64,000 bases of DNA from an uncultured Psychroserpens sp. (GTDB taxonomy: Bacteria > Bacteroidota > Bacteroidia > Flavobacteriales > Flavobacteriaceae). Of the stretch, positions 17,214 through 26,453 are shown one piece after another. Position 1 is the stretch's first letter; each line of letters begins with the position of its first letter. The notes beneath the pieces are model-generated. The model made no database searches. It was not told the DNA's origin and saw only the letters and a program-made list of their open reading frames with translations. The stretch covers positions 181,077 through 245,076 of the forward strand of contig NZ_CANMVN010000009.1 of NCBI RefSeq assembly GCF_947501425.1, in the 5' to 3' direction. The translations under genes and the position numbers were made by a program.

Positions 17214-18071
17214 ATGTCTTGGTTTAAAAGAAAAGATAAAGGAATACAAACATCTACTGAGGAGAAAAAAGACACACCCAAAGGGCTGTGGTACAAGTCT
17301 CCAACAGGCAAGATTGTTGACACAAAAGAATTAGAGCAAAACTTCTATGTGAGTCCTGAAGATGGGTATCACGTAAGAATAGGAAGTAAAGAATATTTCG
17401 AAATTTTATTCGACGATAATAAGTTTAAAGAATTAGATCCTGGATTAACGTCTAAAGATCCACTTAAATTTGAAGACACTAAAAAATATCCAGACCGCTT
17501 AAAAGCTGCTCAGGAAAAAACCAAACTCAAAGATGCGGTTAAAACAGCTGTTGGAAAATCTAAAGGAAAAGACTTAGTCATTGCTTGTATGGATTTCTCT
17601 TTTATTGGAGGTTCTATGGGTAGTGTTGTAGGTGAAAAAATTGCCAGAGCTGCAGATTATGCACTAAAAAAGAAAACACCTTTTATGATCATCTCTAAAT
17701 CTGGAGGTGCGCGTATGATGGAAGCTGCTTTATCATTAATGCAATTGGCAAAAACTTCAGTAAAATTAGCACAATTAGCTGATGCTGGAATACCATACAT
17801 CTCGTTATGTACCGATCCCACTACTGGAGGAACCACAGCATCGTTTGCTATGTTAGGCGATATCAATATTAGTGAGCCTGGAGCCTTAATTGGTTTTGCT
17901 GGACCTCGTGTTGTAAAAGACACAACAGGACAAGAATTACCAGAAGGTTTTCAAACCTCAGAGTTTTTATTAGAACATGGATTCTTAGATTTTATTACAC
18001 ACCGAAAAGATCTCAAAGACAAGGTGAATTTGTATATCGATTTGATCACAAATCAACCTTTAAGAGCATAA
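17214..18071 (+). CDS. accD: Acetyl-CoA carboxylase carboxyltransferase subunit beta
   Basis: A 285-residue AccD. The carboxyltransferase core is clear, with [46 protein letters not shown] and [14 protein letters not shown]. Together with AccA it moves the carboxyl group from biotin to acetyl-CoA, the first step of fatty acid synthesis. The N-terminal region that normally forms a four-Cys zinc ribbon is present in length, but the cysteines are gone: the usual CPxC pairs read KSPTG (after LWY) and VSPEDGYH. This seems to be a lineage feature of flavobacteria and not a damaged gene, as the rest is intact. Confidence 0.96.
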   Translation: MSWFKRKDKGIQTSTEEKKDTPKGLWYKSPTGKIVDTKELEQNFYVSPEDGYHVRIGSKEYFEILFDDNKFKELDPGLTSKDPLKFEDTKKYPDRLKAAQEKTKLKDAVKTAVGKSKGKDLVIACMDFSFIGGSMGSVVGEKIARAADYALKKKTPFMIISKSGGARMMEAALSLMQLAKTSVKLAQLADAGIPYISLCTDPTTGGTTASFAMLGDINISEPGALIGFAGPRVVKDTTGQELPEGFQTSEFLLEHGFLDFITHRKDLKDKVNLYIDLITNQPLRA

Positions 18072-18090
18072 TTACTCTTATATCTTTTAA

Positions 18091-18120
18091 AAAAAAGCGA
18101 GCCTAGTGGCTCGCTTTTTT
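18091..18120. terminator. Intrinsic terminator between accD and lipoprotein gene
   Basis: Strong hairpin: AAAAAAGCGAGCC, loop TAGT, GGCTCGCTTTTTT. It sits between convergent genes and has A- and T-runs on both sides, so it works for both strands. Confidence 0.9.
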
Positions 18121-18141
18121 TGTCTTCCGAAGAAGTAAAAA

Positions 18142-18978
18142 CTAATTTAAGGTCACATCAATCACATTACCATTATTAGTTGTAAAGGTGGCTTGATTAT
18201 CACAATCTCCATCTCCATAATCAAAAGTTCCACCAAAATTTGTACGTTGTACATCTACACTTCCACTAACTAAGTAGAAACAGATTACTTCTCTTCTAAG
18301 AGGTGTTAGTACTTCATAGGTATGCTGATTTCCATTTACAAACGTTGTTGACCAGTTTCCTGTAATCTCAAAAACATTATCGCTAAAAACACCACTTCCA
18401 AAACCTTCAACCCATTCTCTTACGCGAAGGCCTTCTCTACTCGCTTGTGCACCATTAGGCCAAATTACAGTTAGATCTAAAGTGTGAGTAAATTGCGGAT
18501 TTCCATTCTCATTGGACAATTCTCTTAATATAGTTTTGCTTCCCAAAACATTTTTGGCGTCAAAGAAAAAGTCTACAAGATCATAAGTAATCAGTATTTG
18601 TTGTGCTTCGGGATCTCTGGTGTAAGAGAATACAATTTGTCCTTTTAATAAATGACCATGTACAACACACCCTTCGGTACCGAAATCGACAGTTACTTCT
18701 CTAAAAAATTGTTGTGCTACAACTGTAATAGTAACACAATCAGGTAATGCTGACTGCTCTTGAGACTGACGATCTAGATTATCAGACTCTTCCAACTCAT
18801 AGGCATCAATAATAATATCACCTACAACATTTGCAGCGACATCAATTTCAGATGATAATCTAACTTCAGTAATTTCAGTCTCCTGAGGATCACTTACAGT
18901 GTTGTTGTCACTAGTACAACTGGTAAATGTCAAACCTAAAACCACAAAGGCTAACATCAATTTTGGTACTACTTTCAT
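18142..18978 (-). CDS. Hypothetical lipoprotein
   Basis: A 278-residue predicted lipoprotein. From ATG 18978 the signal is MKVVPKLMLAFVVLGLTFTSC with lipidated Cys21; the longer reading from 19035 would hide the signal and is less likely. After a polar linker the protein has LPDCVTITV, a VDFGTEGCVVHGHLLKGQI block and several beta-strand-like segments with paired Cys residues (for example VICFYLVSGSV and DYGDGDCDN). It resembles a beta-rich family often seen in flavobacteria, but I cannot name a function. It stands alone between two housekeeping genes. Confidence 0.75.
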   Translation of the reverse strand: MKVVPKLMLAFVVLGLTFTSCTSDNNTVSDPQETEITEVRLSSEIDVAANVVGDIIIDAYELEESDNLDRQSQEQSALPDCVTITVVAQQFFREVTVDFGTEGCVVHGHLLKGQIVFSYTRDPEAQQILITYDLVDFFFDAKNVLGSKTILRELSNENGNPQFTHTLDLTVIWPNGAQASREGLRVREWVEGFGSGVFSDNVFEITGNWSTTFVNGNQHTYEVLTPLRREVICFYLVSGSVDVQRTNFGGTFDYGDGDCDNQATFTTNNGNVIDVTLN

Positions 18979-19152
18979 TACGTTACGCAATCCAATTTTG
19001 TTGTTTGAATTGAGTTCATGATTTAAAAAATTCATAATTGCTAATTTTAATGTTAATATGATGTTAAGACTACCGAAACCTCAAAACGTTTAATTTTCAG
19101 AATAAAAAAATGAAAACACATCTTCAAATGGTTGCAAATGGTTAAAAATTAC

Positions 19153-19160
19153 TATATTTG
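19153..19160 (+). promoter_or_regulatory. -7 promoter box for rpsO
   Basis: TATATTTG, preceded after an 18-base spacer by a -33-like TTG at 19132-19134. This gives a leader of about 50 bases before the rpsO ATG and rules out earlier in-frame starts. Confidence 0.75.
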
Positions 19161-19164
19161 CCGC

Positions 19165-19183
19165 TTGAAAGAAAGACTTTCAA
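19165..19183 (+). promoter_or_regulatory. Leader hairpin of rpsO
   Basis: Inverted repeat TTGAAAG / CTTTCAA with a 5-base loop at the very start of the predicted transcript. It is a candidate S15 autoregulatory element or a 5' stabilising stem. Confidence 0.45.
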
Positions 19184-19215
19184 CGTACATAACAATCATT
19201 TACAATAATATTAGC

Positions 19216-19485
19216 ATGTATTTAGATCAAAAAGAAAAAGAAGCCATCTTCAAAAAACATGGCAAAAACGCACAAGACACTGGAACTGCAGAAGGTCAGA
19301 TTGCATTATTCACTTACAGAATTAACCACTTAACTGAGCACTTAAAAAACAATCGTAAAGATTATAACACAGAGCGTTCATTAGTAAAGTTAGTAGGTAA
19401 GCGTCGTGCGTTACTTGATTACTTAACTAAGAAAGATATCATGAGATATCGTGCGATAGTAAAAGAATTAGGATTAAGAAAATAA
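19216..19485 (+). CDS. rpsO: 30S ribosomal protein S15
   Basis: Exactly 89 residues, the usual S15 length. The family signature is present: TGTAEGQIALFTYRINHLTEHLK and the RSLVKLVGKRRALLDYL segment that contacts helix 22 of 16S rRNA. S15 is a primary binder in assembly of the 30S platform. The start at 19216 agrees with the family N-terminus and with the promoter at 19153-19160. A terminator follows at once, and pnp lies downstream, the same order as in many bacteria. Confidence 0.98.
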   Translation: MYLDQKEKEAIFKKHGKNAQDTGTAEGQIALFTYRINHLTEHLKNNRKDYNTERSLVKLVGKRRALLDYLTKKDIMRYRAIVKELGLRK

Positions 19486-19489
19486 TATC

Positions 19490-19515
19490 AAAGAGGCTTC
19501 GTGCCTCTTTTTTTT
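19490..19515 (+). terminator. Intrinsic terminator after rpsO
   Basis: AAAGAGGC, loop TTCGT, GCCTCTTT, followed by more T residues. It separates rpsO from pnp. Confidence 0.9.
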
Positions 19516-19706
19516 ATATACCCAACTCTTACGATAGAGTATAACCATCGTAGATAAGAAGCTGAATTCCGAATGAATTTCGGAGCAATAGGTTTTTCAT
19601 TGGTCACGACATTTACAATGTCACACAACAACTACAACAACACAACGACCATTGTTTAACATTGTTCAGGCATGACTATTAGTGCTTGAACCAGAATTAA
19701 AAATTT
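19516..19706 (+). promoter_or_regulatory. Structured leader region of pnp
   Basis: The 190 bases between the rpsO terminator and pnp hold three inverted repeats: TACGAT/ATCGTA (19530-19535 and 19547-19552), TCCGAA/TTCGGA (19568-19573 and 19579-19584) and GACATT/AATGTC (19608-19613 and 19617-19622). PNPase is known to repress its own mRNA through leader stems in enterobacteria; a similar role here is inference. I found no exact -7 box. Confidence 0.45.
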
Positions 19707-21962
19707 ATGATTCCAAAAACATTTAAAGAGGTCATTGACCTTGGTGACGGTAGAGAAATTTCTATTGAAACCGGAAAACTTGCAAAACAGGCGCATGGTA
19801 GCGTTGTTGTGCAATCTGGAAAATGTATGTTATTATGTACAGTAGTTTCCAATTATCATCAGGCAGATGTTGATTTTTTACCATTAACTGTAGATTACAG
19901 AGAAAAATTTGCTTCGGCTGGACGTTACCCTGGAGGTTTCTTCAAAAGAGAAGCAAGACCAAGTGATGGTGAAGTATTAACAATGCGTCTAGTAGACCGT
20001 GTATTACGTCCACTATTCCCAAAAGATTATCACTCTGAAACTCAAGTGATGATTCAATTGATGTCTCATGACGAAGACGTAATGCCAGATGCTATGGCAG
20101 GATTAGCAGCTTCTGCAGCTATACAATTATCAGATTTCCCTTTTGAATGTCCGATCTCTGAAGCCAGAGTTGGTCGTATTAATGGTGAATTTATCATCAA
20201 CCCAACACGAGCGCAGCTTGAAGAATCTGACATCGATATGATGATTGGAGCATCGGCTGACTCAGTAATGATGGTAGAAGGTGAAATGGATGAAATTTCT
20301 GAAGAAGAAATGGCAGAAGCGATCAAGTTTGCACATGAAGCTATTAAAGTACAATGTGCGGCTCAAGTAAGATTAGCAGAAGCTTTCGGTAAAAAGGAAG
20401 TCCGTGAGTACGATCCTGAACGTTCTGATGAAGATTTAGCGAAGAAGATTCACGATATGGTTTACGACAAAACCTACGCAATTGCAAAAGCAGGTTCTGC
20501 AAAGCATGAACGTGGTGCTGCATTTAGTGAAATAAAAGAAGAAGTTTTTGAATCCTTCTCTGAAGAAGAGCAAGAAGATTTAGGAAAGCTCATCCACAAA
20601 TATGTAGCTAAGGCTCAAAAAGAGGCTATTAGAAACCTGACTTTAGATGAAGGGCTACGCTTAGATGGTCGTAAAACAGATGAGATTAGACCAATTTGGT
20701 GTGAGATAGATTACTTACCATCTACACATGGTTCAGCAATCTTTACACGTGGAGAAACTCAAGCACTAGCCACAGTAACATTAGGAACATCAAGAGAAGC
20801 AAATCAAATTGATATGCCATCTTATGAAGGTGAAGAGCGTTTCTATTTACACTATAACTTCCCTCCGTTTTCAACAGGAGAAGCAAGACCAATTCGAGGA
20901 ACATCAAGAAGAGAAGTAGGTCATGGTAATTTAGCACAACGTGCATTAAAAGGAATGGTTCCTGATGAATGTCCTTACACAGTAAGAGTTGTATCTGAAG
21001 TCTTAGAATCTAACGGATCGTCTTCTATGGCAACTGTATGTTCAGGAACAATGGCACTAATGGATGCAGGTGTTCAATTAAAGAAGCCTGTTTCTGGTAT
21101 TGCAATGGGATTAATTTCTGATGCAGAATCTGGAAAATATGCTGTACTATCTGACATCTTAGGTGATGAAGATCATTTAGGTGATATGGACTTTAAAGTG
21201 ACTGGTACTGCAGATGGTATCACAGCCTGCCAAATGGATATCAAAGTGAAAGGTTTATCCTATGAGATTTTGGTAAATGCACTTAAGCAAGCTCGTGATG
21301 GTCGTTTACACATCTTAGAAAAATTGACTGACACCATTGCTACACCAAATGCAGATGTTAAAGCTCATGCGCCTAAAATGGTAACAAGACGAATTCCTAA
21401 TGAATTTATTGGTGCTTTAATTGGCCCAGGAGGAAAAGTCATTCAGGAATTACAGAAAGAAACCAATACAACTATTGTAATCAATGAAGATCCTGTAACT
21501 GAAGAGGGAATTGTTGAGATTTTAGGTGTTGGTTCTGAAGGTATAGATGCTGTTCAGGCAAAAATAGACTCTTTATTGTTTAAGCCAGAAGTTGGAAGTG
21601 TTTACGAAGTTAAAGTAATCAAAATGTTAGATTTTGGAGCTGTAGTTGAGTACACTGAAGCACCAGGAAATGAAGTTTTATTACACGTAAGTGAACTGGC
21701 TTGGGAACGTACAGAAAACGTATCTGATGTTGTGAACATGGGAGATGTTTTTGATGTGAAGTATTTTGGTATTGATTCTAGAACTCGTAAAGAGAAAGTA
21801 TCTAGAAAAGCTATTTTACCAAAACCAGAAGGTTATAAACCAAGACCTCCAAGAGATAACAACAGAGGTGGACGTGATAACAACAAAGGTAGAGATAATC
21901 GCGGACGTGATAATCGCCGTGATGATCGTAAACCAAGACATGATGACAAGAAAGAAGATTAA
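19707..21962 (+). CDS. pnp: Polynucleotide phosphorylase
   Basis: A 751-residue 3'-5' exoribonuclease that uses phosphate to degrade RNA. Two RNase PH-like halves are visible, the second with the [20 protein letters not shown] phosphate-site motif and the [16 protein letters not shown] catalytic Asp region. A KH domain follows (about residues 560-620, with GPGG in the RNA-binding loop), then an S1 domain (about 625-700). The tail (about 705-751) is a low-complexity stretch rich in Arg, Gly, Asp and Asn, likely disordered and RNA-binding. An intrinsic terminator follows. Confidence 0.98.
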   Translation: MIPKTFKEVIDLGDGREISIETGKLAKQAHGSVVVQSGKCMLLCTVVSNYHQADVDFLPLTVDYREKFASAGRYPGGFFKREARPSDGEVLTMRLVDRVLRPLFPKDYHSETQVMIQLMSHDEDVMPDAMAGLAASAAIQLSDFPFECPISEARVGRINGEFIINPTRAQLEESDIDMMIGASADSVMMVEGEMDEISEEEMAEAIKFAHEAIKVQCAAQVRLAEAFGKKEVREYDPERSDEDLAKKIHDMVYDKTYAIAKAGSAKHERGAAFSEIKEEVFESFSEEEQEDLGKLIHKYVAKAQKEAIRNLTLDEGLRLDGRKTDEIRPIWCEIDYLPSTHGSAIFTRGETQALATVTLGTSREANQIDMPSYEGEERFYLHYNFPPFSTGEARPIRGTSRREVGHGNLAQRALKGMVPDECPYTVRVVSEVLESNGSSSMATVCSGTMALMDAGVQLKKPVSGIAMGLISDAESGKYAVLSDILGDEDHLGDMDFKVTGTADGITACQMDIKVKGLSYEILVNALKQARDGRLHILEKLTDTIATPNADVKAHAPKMVTRRIPNEFIGALIGPGGKVIQELQKETNTTIVINEDPVTEEGIVEILGVGSEGIDAVQAKIDSLLFKPEVGSVYEVKVIKMLDFGAVVEYTEAPGNEVLLHVSELAWERTENVSDVVNMGDVFDVKYFGIDSRTRKEKVSRKAILPKPEGYKPRPPRDNNRGGRDNNKGRDNRGRDNRRDDRKPRHDDKKED

Positions 21963-21980
21963 TTTCTTTTCTCAATAATT

Positions 21981-22012
21981 AAAAAAGCCTCACAAATTGT
22001 GGGGCTTTTTTT
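21981..22012. terminator. Intrinsic terminator after pnp
   Basis: AAAAAAGCCTCAC and GTGGGGCTTTTTTT arms around AAATT. It lies between convergent genes and ends 3 bases before the stop of the next one, so it likely serves both. Confidence 0.88.
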
Positions 22013-22014
22013 GA

Positions 22015-22674
22015 TTAAAACCTATAACTAATTTTAGGTATAAGGGCTAGTGTCCCAATATCTTCTCTTAAAGCACCTTCTATCTTATAAGGCGAATATT
22101 GCAAATCAAAGCTAAATGTAAACTCTGTATGTTCTGAAAATTTATGTTTTAATTCTACACCAGGCATTAATAAGAATGCAGTAATAAGCTCATATTTATT
22201 CTCATCATCTTCTCCACTATAAAATGGATTTCTCGCATCTGTTGTAATAGTTGATGCACCTATACCTAAACCAAAATCAACCTTTGATTTCTGAGAATTA
22301 TACATACTTTTTTTAAACCTTAAAAACAGATTAAACATCAGTGTACTCTTGGCTTGAACTGTATCTATAGTACGTAAATACAAAAAATCATCTTGTTGAT
22401 TTGGAATTACAAATTGAAATACTCCATCAATCGACTTTCCTTTTTTAAGCGGAAAATTAGCATTGAGTTCAAACAAAGGTGCATTTCCAAAATAACGCTG
22501 TAGCTTTCCCTGAGGTATAAACACTCCTGTACCAAAATTCACTGTTATGGTTTTAACATATGCATCTACACTATCATAATACTGCTTACTGCTTGTTACC
22601 TTAATGGTATCATTTTGAGCTGGCAAAACAAATACAATACAATACATGATTAATAAAATGACTCTAGTTTTCAT
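22015..22674 (-). CDS. Outer-membrane beta-barrel protein, hypothetical
   Basis: A 219-residue protein with a signal peptide (MKTRVILLIMYCIVFVLPAQ) and a body of alternating beta-strands ending IPKISYRF, with the terminal Phe common in barrels. Strands such as VDFGLGIGASTI and LLMPGVELKHKFS suggest a small porin-like or OmpW-like barrel. No specific family is recognised. It diverges from the HTH regulator at 22792, with a 21-bp palindrome in the shared 117-base gap, so it may be controlled by that regulator. Confidence 0.7.
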   Translation of the reverse strand: MKTRVILLIMYCIVFVLPAQNDTIKVTSSKQYYDSVDAYVKTITVNFGTGVFIPQGKLQRYFGNAPLFELNANFPLKKGKSIDGVFQFVIPNQQDDFLYLRTIDTVQAKSTLMFNLFLRFKKSMYNSQKSKVDFGLGIGASTITTDARNPFYSGEDDENKYELITAFLLMPGVELKHKFSEHTEFTFSFDLQYSPYKIEGALREDIGTLALIPKISYRF

Positions 22675-22754
22675 AAGTTTTAGATTTAATATTAATCCAA
22701 AATTATTGCTATAATCACATTTTTATTTGTCATTAATACGAATAAAAGATATAT

Positions 22755-22775
22755 TATTTGTGATAATCACAAATA
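22755..22775. promoter_or_regulatory. Perfect 21-bp palindrome, probable operator
   Basis: Two 10-base arms, TATTTGTGAT and its exact reverse complement, flank one central A. It lies 16 bases before the regulator start and between two divergent genes. A related half-site AATCACA occurs at 22713-22719, nearer the barrel gene. Confidence 0.7.
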
Positions 22776-22791
22776 TTAATACCTTTAGATC

Positions 22792-23760
22792 ATGTTTCAG
22801 TCTAAGTTTTTAAAAGAAATCCAGTCGCAATTACCAGGCAATACTTCTCTGATAGATGCTATAGCTACAGCTTTAGATATTAGCTACGATGCAGCGCATA
22901 GGCGTACAAGTTTAAAAAGCAAATTGTCCATTGATGAGTGTATTATTTTAGCTAAACACTATCATATTGCACTGGATAGTTTATTTGAGACCACTGAAAA
23001 GAGCTTTATTTCCGTAGAAAAAACAAAGCATATTCATAATGAAAAAGAACTTGAAGACTACTTTAAAACCTCCTATGACTCCTTACTACCTTTATTACAA
23101 CAACAAGCTAGTAGGATTTTGTACTCAGCAAAAGACATCCCTTTATTTTACACCATTGGCGATGACATTTTGAGTCGCTTCAAAACTTATGTGTGGTTAA
23201 AGCTTTTAGACAATTCATTTAATACAAAAACCTTTGAACAGTTTTCACCTGGTGTTGGCCTTATAGAAGCCGCTAAAAATCTAAAAGGTTTGTACCAGAA
23301 TTTAAATACTATTGAAATCTGGGATATTACTACTGTAAATAGTACACTTAAACAAATTCATTTTTACAATCAGGCTGGTCAGATTAGTAACTCAATAGCC
23401 ATAGAATTATGTGAAGCTCTCAAGGTTTTGATGAAAACCATTTCAGATCGTGTTGATGTAAATGCTTCACATTACCAAATGTATTATAACGAACTATTAT
23501 TGATGAATAACAACGTGTTAGTGTCAACACCAAATCAACAGTCTTTATATGTTCCATTTTCCATTCTATCTTATTATCTAACGAGTGATACAATTACATG
23601 TCAGCAAGCAGAAGCATATCTCAACCAGCAATTGCAACACTCCAAATTACTTAATACTTCTGGAGAAAAGGAAAAACGCACATTCTTTAATAGAATCAAT
23701 GCTAAAATTGATGCTTTAAAACAGCTTATTGAAGCTACTCAGGTATTAGATTTCGAATAG
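22792..23760 (+). CDS. HTH-type transcriptional regulator, uncharacterised
   Basis: A 322-residue protein. Residues of about 15-65 form a helix-turn-helix: TSLIDAIATALDISYDAAHRRTSLKSKLSI fits an HTH in which the ISYDAAHRR part is the recognition helix, followed by DECIILAKHYHIALDSLFE, as in Xre-like domains. The remaining 250 residues are helical and match no effector domain I know. Similar proteins are common in Bacteroidota. A 21-bp palindrome lies directly upstream, suggesting autoregulation and control of the divergent barrel gene. The lipoprotein-sigma operon begins 57 bases downstream and may be linked. Confidence 0.75.
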   Translation: MFQSKFLKEIQSQLPGNTSLIDAIATALDISYDAAHRRTSLKSKLSIDECIILAKHYHIALDSLFETTEKSFISVEKTKHIHNEKELEDYFKTSYDSLLPLLQQQASRILYSAKDIPLFYTIGDDILSRFKTYVWLKLLDNSFNTKTFEQFSPGVGLIEAAKNLKGLYQNLNTIEIWDITTVNSTLKQIHFYNQAGQISNSIAIELCEALKVLMKTISDRVDVNASHYQMYYNELLLMNNNVLVSTPNQQSLYVPFSILSYYLTSDTITCQQAEAYLNQQLQHSKLLNTSGEKEKRTFFNRINAKIDALKQLIEATQVLDFE

Positions 23761-23817
23761 TTTTAAATTTTAACGCAACCTTTTTGACATCTCCAAGTCT
23801 ATAGGAAAACAAGCGTT

Positions 23818-24879
23818 ATGAAACCCTCAAAAATTTTACTTCTTATCTGTAGTGTGGTAATCACATCATGTGCATACGACCTTGATGATAATCTCCTCAG
23901 TGAAAATCCAAATATGGATACTGTTGAAATTATTGCAGCAGACTCAGACCTATTTGATAATTTGGTAGGCATAACCAACGATGAAGATCGCCCTGACCAA
24001 AGTATTACATGTATTAATTTTATATATCCACTAACCCTTTTTGCTTTTGATGAGAACGACGAATATCTATATACATCAGGAATTGATGATGACGATCAAT
24101 TTAGTAGTTTTCTGGAAACTATTGACGAAAACTATTCCATTAGTATAAGCTTTCCTATTACCAGCACACTGGATTCTGGTGAAACTTTTGAAATTAATAC
24201 TAAAGCAGAACTTAAAGAAGCTATTGACAGTTGTTTAAGTATTGAAATGGTTGGCGAATGTCAAACAATTATACGTGAATGTATTTGGAAAGTAGGCTAT
24301 AGTTTTATCGATGACAACAGTTATCTGGGAAGCTTGATTCAAGAGAATGACGGATTTACAACTTTAAATCATGAGGGCGAACTGTATACTGGATCCTGGA
24401 CTCCGTTTACCATAGAAAATGAATTACATATTAATCTGAATATTATCGATACCACTGCTGTTGGTAATTACTTTAATTTTGATTGGAAAGTAGAATATCT
24501 GGATGCTAATTCTTTAAAACTTAAACATTTTGATCGTGAACTGATTTTAAATCAGCGATGCGATCCAGAATTTGCCGACTGCGGAAATTTTAATTTCGAA
24601 GCATGTGAAACCGAATTAAACAGTGGAATTTCTGAATTTATTCTGAATGATTATACCGCTTGCATTTTTGACACGCTTGAGTTTGATAACACAAATAATA
24701 ACTACGACATTTCCTACCATGAAACAGAAGCGGATGCCTTACTAATGACAAACCCAATAGTTTCAGAAGAGCCCTACTCCAACATTGAAAATGATCAGAT
24801 CATATATGTCAGAATTAATGATAGTGACACCGACACACAATATTATGTCTTAATCACACTCTCTTCAGTTAACTGCTAA
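23818..24879 (+). CDS. Hypothetical lipoprotein upstream of ECF operon
   Basis: A 353-residue predicted lipoprotein, signal MKPSKILLLICSVVITSC with Cys18. The mature protein is acidic. It has a central region with several Cys and Trp (CQTIIRECIWKVGY) and a C-terminal module reading YDISYHETEADALLMTNPI then IIYVRIN, a pattern often found near the ends of large flavobacterial surface proteins. Function unknown. The next lipoprotein starts 14 bases later, and the ECF sigma factor follows, so this looks like the head of a four-gene operon. Confidence 0.75.
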   Translation: MKPSKILLLICSVVITSCAYDLDDNLLSENPNMDTVEIIAADSDLFDNLVGITNDEDRPDQSITCINFIYPLTLFAFDENDEYLYTSGIDDDDQFSSFLETIDENYSISISFPITSTLDSGETFEINTKAELKEAIDSCLSIEMVGECQTIIRECIWKVGYSFIDDNSYLGSLIQENDGFTTLNHEGELYTGSWTPFTIENELHINLNIIDTTAVGNYFNFDWKVEYLDANSLKLKHFDRELILNQRCDPEFADCGNFNFEACETELNSGISEFILNDYTACIFDTLEFDNTNNNYDISYHETEADALLMTNPIVSEEPYSNIENDQIIYVRINDSDTDTQYYVLITLSSVNC

Positions 24880-24893
24880 ACACAAAACATATC

Positions 24894-25883
24894 ATGAAAA
24901 ACTCAGCATTATTTATTACTACACTATTGGTCGTCTTTATTTTTGGATGTTCTTCAGATGAGACTCAAACTCCTAATGATCCACCAGAAACAAACGTATT
25001 GATCTCAGAGTTCACCTATTCTGAAGTTAGTCCGTTAACACAAGAGACCTCTGTCTCTAAAAATTATCTATTAGAGAACAATAAAATAATGAGCTCAACA
25101 CATTTTGCCCAATCTTTTAATCCAGGTGTTGATGATGTCATGACTAATGATGTTTACAGCTATGCTAATGATCAAATTTCAGAGATCACAACCTTTGATA
25201 ATGGAAGTGTCATTAGAAATATAAAATACATCTATGATTCTAATGGAGATCTTACGGAATACATCAACAGATTTAACAATTTGAATACGCAGCAATCCTT
25301 TTATGACAAACATACATTAACTCATACTGCTGATACTGTTTTTGTAGAACGCAGACGAAGCACCGATGGAATAAATTATAACACACTTGTTTCAGATTTA
25401 AAAATGGTATTGGATCTTAATGATAATAGAACCTATTTTCAAACCTTTAATTACATCAACATTAATGATCAAATAGAAATCAAATCAAATAGTTATGATG
25501 CCAATAATAATATGGTAAGTCAGGAGACTTCGACAATCTATCCTGACGGATCAACTTTTTTCTCTAATCTACAAACCTACACCTATAACCTTAACCATAA
25601 AAACACCTTACATTACATTAATGAAAATACATTTGGGAGAAAAAATATAATGCTTTTATACCATCTTGAATTAGATGTTTTAAATAACTTCAATCCTAAA
25701 ATGCTTTCCCCAAATACAATGATTGACTTTAGCTTAACTTCACCTGGCAGTATTACTTTTCCTATTGATATTAATAGTACAACTAATGATGAAGGATATG
25801 CTACTTTTGATGAATACACTGCTTATCTAGAAGATGGTACATCAATAGCTTCAAAATTTACAATAGAATACGTATTTGAATAA
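24894..25883 (+). CDS. Hypothetical lipoprotein, second in ECF operon
   Basis: A 329-residue predicted lipoprotein, signal ending VVFIFGC with Cys19 and then SSDETQTPNDPPE. The body contains tandem short beta-strand stretches with YxYxxNxxI-type patterns (YSYANDQISEITTF, IKYIYDSNGDLTEYI, YTYNLNHKNTLHYI) reminiscent of RHS/YD-type or DUF4595-like repeats. Function unknown. It is 14 bases after one lipoprotein and 9 bases before the sigma factor gene, so it may be a partner or target of that regulator. Confidence 0.75.
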   Translation: MKNSALFITTLLVVFIFGCSSDETQTPNDPPETNVLISEFTYSEVSPLTQETSVSKNYLLENNKIMSSTHFAQSFNPGVDDVMTNDVYSYANDQISEITTFDNGSVIRNIKYIYDSNGDLTEYINRFNNLNTQQSFYDKHTLTHTADTVFVERRRSTDGINYNTLVSDLKMVLDLNDNRTYFQTFNYININDQIEIKSNSYDANNNMVSQETSTIYPDGSTFFSNLQTYTYNLNHKNTLHYINENTFGRKNIMLLYHLELDVLNNFNPKMLSPNTMIDFSLTSPGSITFPIDINSTTNDEGYATFDEYTAYLEDGTSIASKFTIEYVFE

Positions 25884-25892
25884 CTATAATAT

Positions 25893-26453
25893 TTGAATTT
25901 AAAACAATTAATAAAAGCTTGTAAAAAGCACAACTTAAAGGCACAGAGTCAATTATACCAAATGTATAAAGATGACATGTTCACCCTATGCTTAAAGTAT
26001 TGTAAAAATAAAGAAGAAGCTCAAGACAATTTACAAGATGCTTTTATAGACATCTTTAGCAATATAAAATCTTATAAAGGGGTAGGTTCTTTTGAAGGTT
26101 GGATGAAACGCATCACTATAAATAAAGCCATAGACAAATACAAAAAAGACAGCCATTTAAACATTGTCATTAATAACGATTTATTAAAAGATACAATTAT
26201 CGAAACTAGTACTATAGATCACATTCCTTTAGATCAAATATTAAAACATATTCAGGATTTGCCTCCAAGATATCGTATGGTATTTAATCTGTATGAACTT
26301 GACAACTACTCACATAAAGACATAGCTGAACTTTTAAATATTAGTGTAAACACCTCTAAATCAAATTTACATAGAGCAAAGAACATACTACAAACCAAGA
26401 TGCTAAAACCAACGAATGTATCATCTAAAAACCTGACATCTAATGGAAACTAA
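25893..26453 (+). CDS. ECF-type RNA polymerase sigma factor
   Basis: A 186-residue sigma-70 family factor with only regions 2 and 4. Region 2 spans about residues 25-85 (CLKYCKNKEEAQDNLQDAFID, then FEGWMKRITINKAIDKYKK) and region 4 about 115-165 (LPPRYRMVFNLYELDNYSHKDIAELL and SVNTSKSNLHRAK). No ATG fits the full domain, so the start is TTG 25893, ten bases after the upstream stop, which suggests translational coupling. The downstream gene overlaps it by 11 bases and encodes a membrane protein that is its likely partner. Confidence 0.9.
   Translation: MNLKQLIKACKKHNLKAQSQLYQMYKDDMFTLCLKYCKNKEEAQDNLQDAFIDIFSNIKSYKGVGSFEGWMKRITINKAIDKYKKDSHLNIVINNDLLKDTIIETSTIDHIPLDQILKHIQDLPPRYRMVFNLYELDNYSHKDIAELLNISVNTSKSNLHRAKNILQTKMLKPTNVSSKNLTSNGN

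Noticed and set aside
20743..20946. Leucine-rich antisense frame in pnp
   Set aside because: Its Leu-rich product is the mirror of codon use in pnp and has no independent support.
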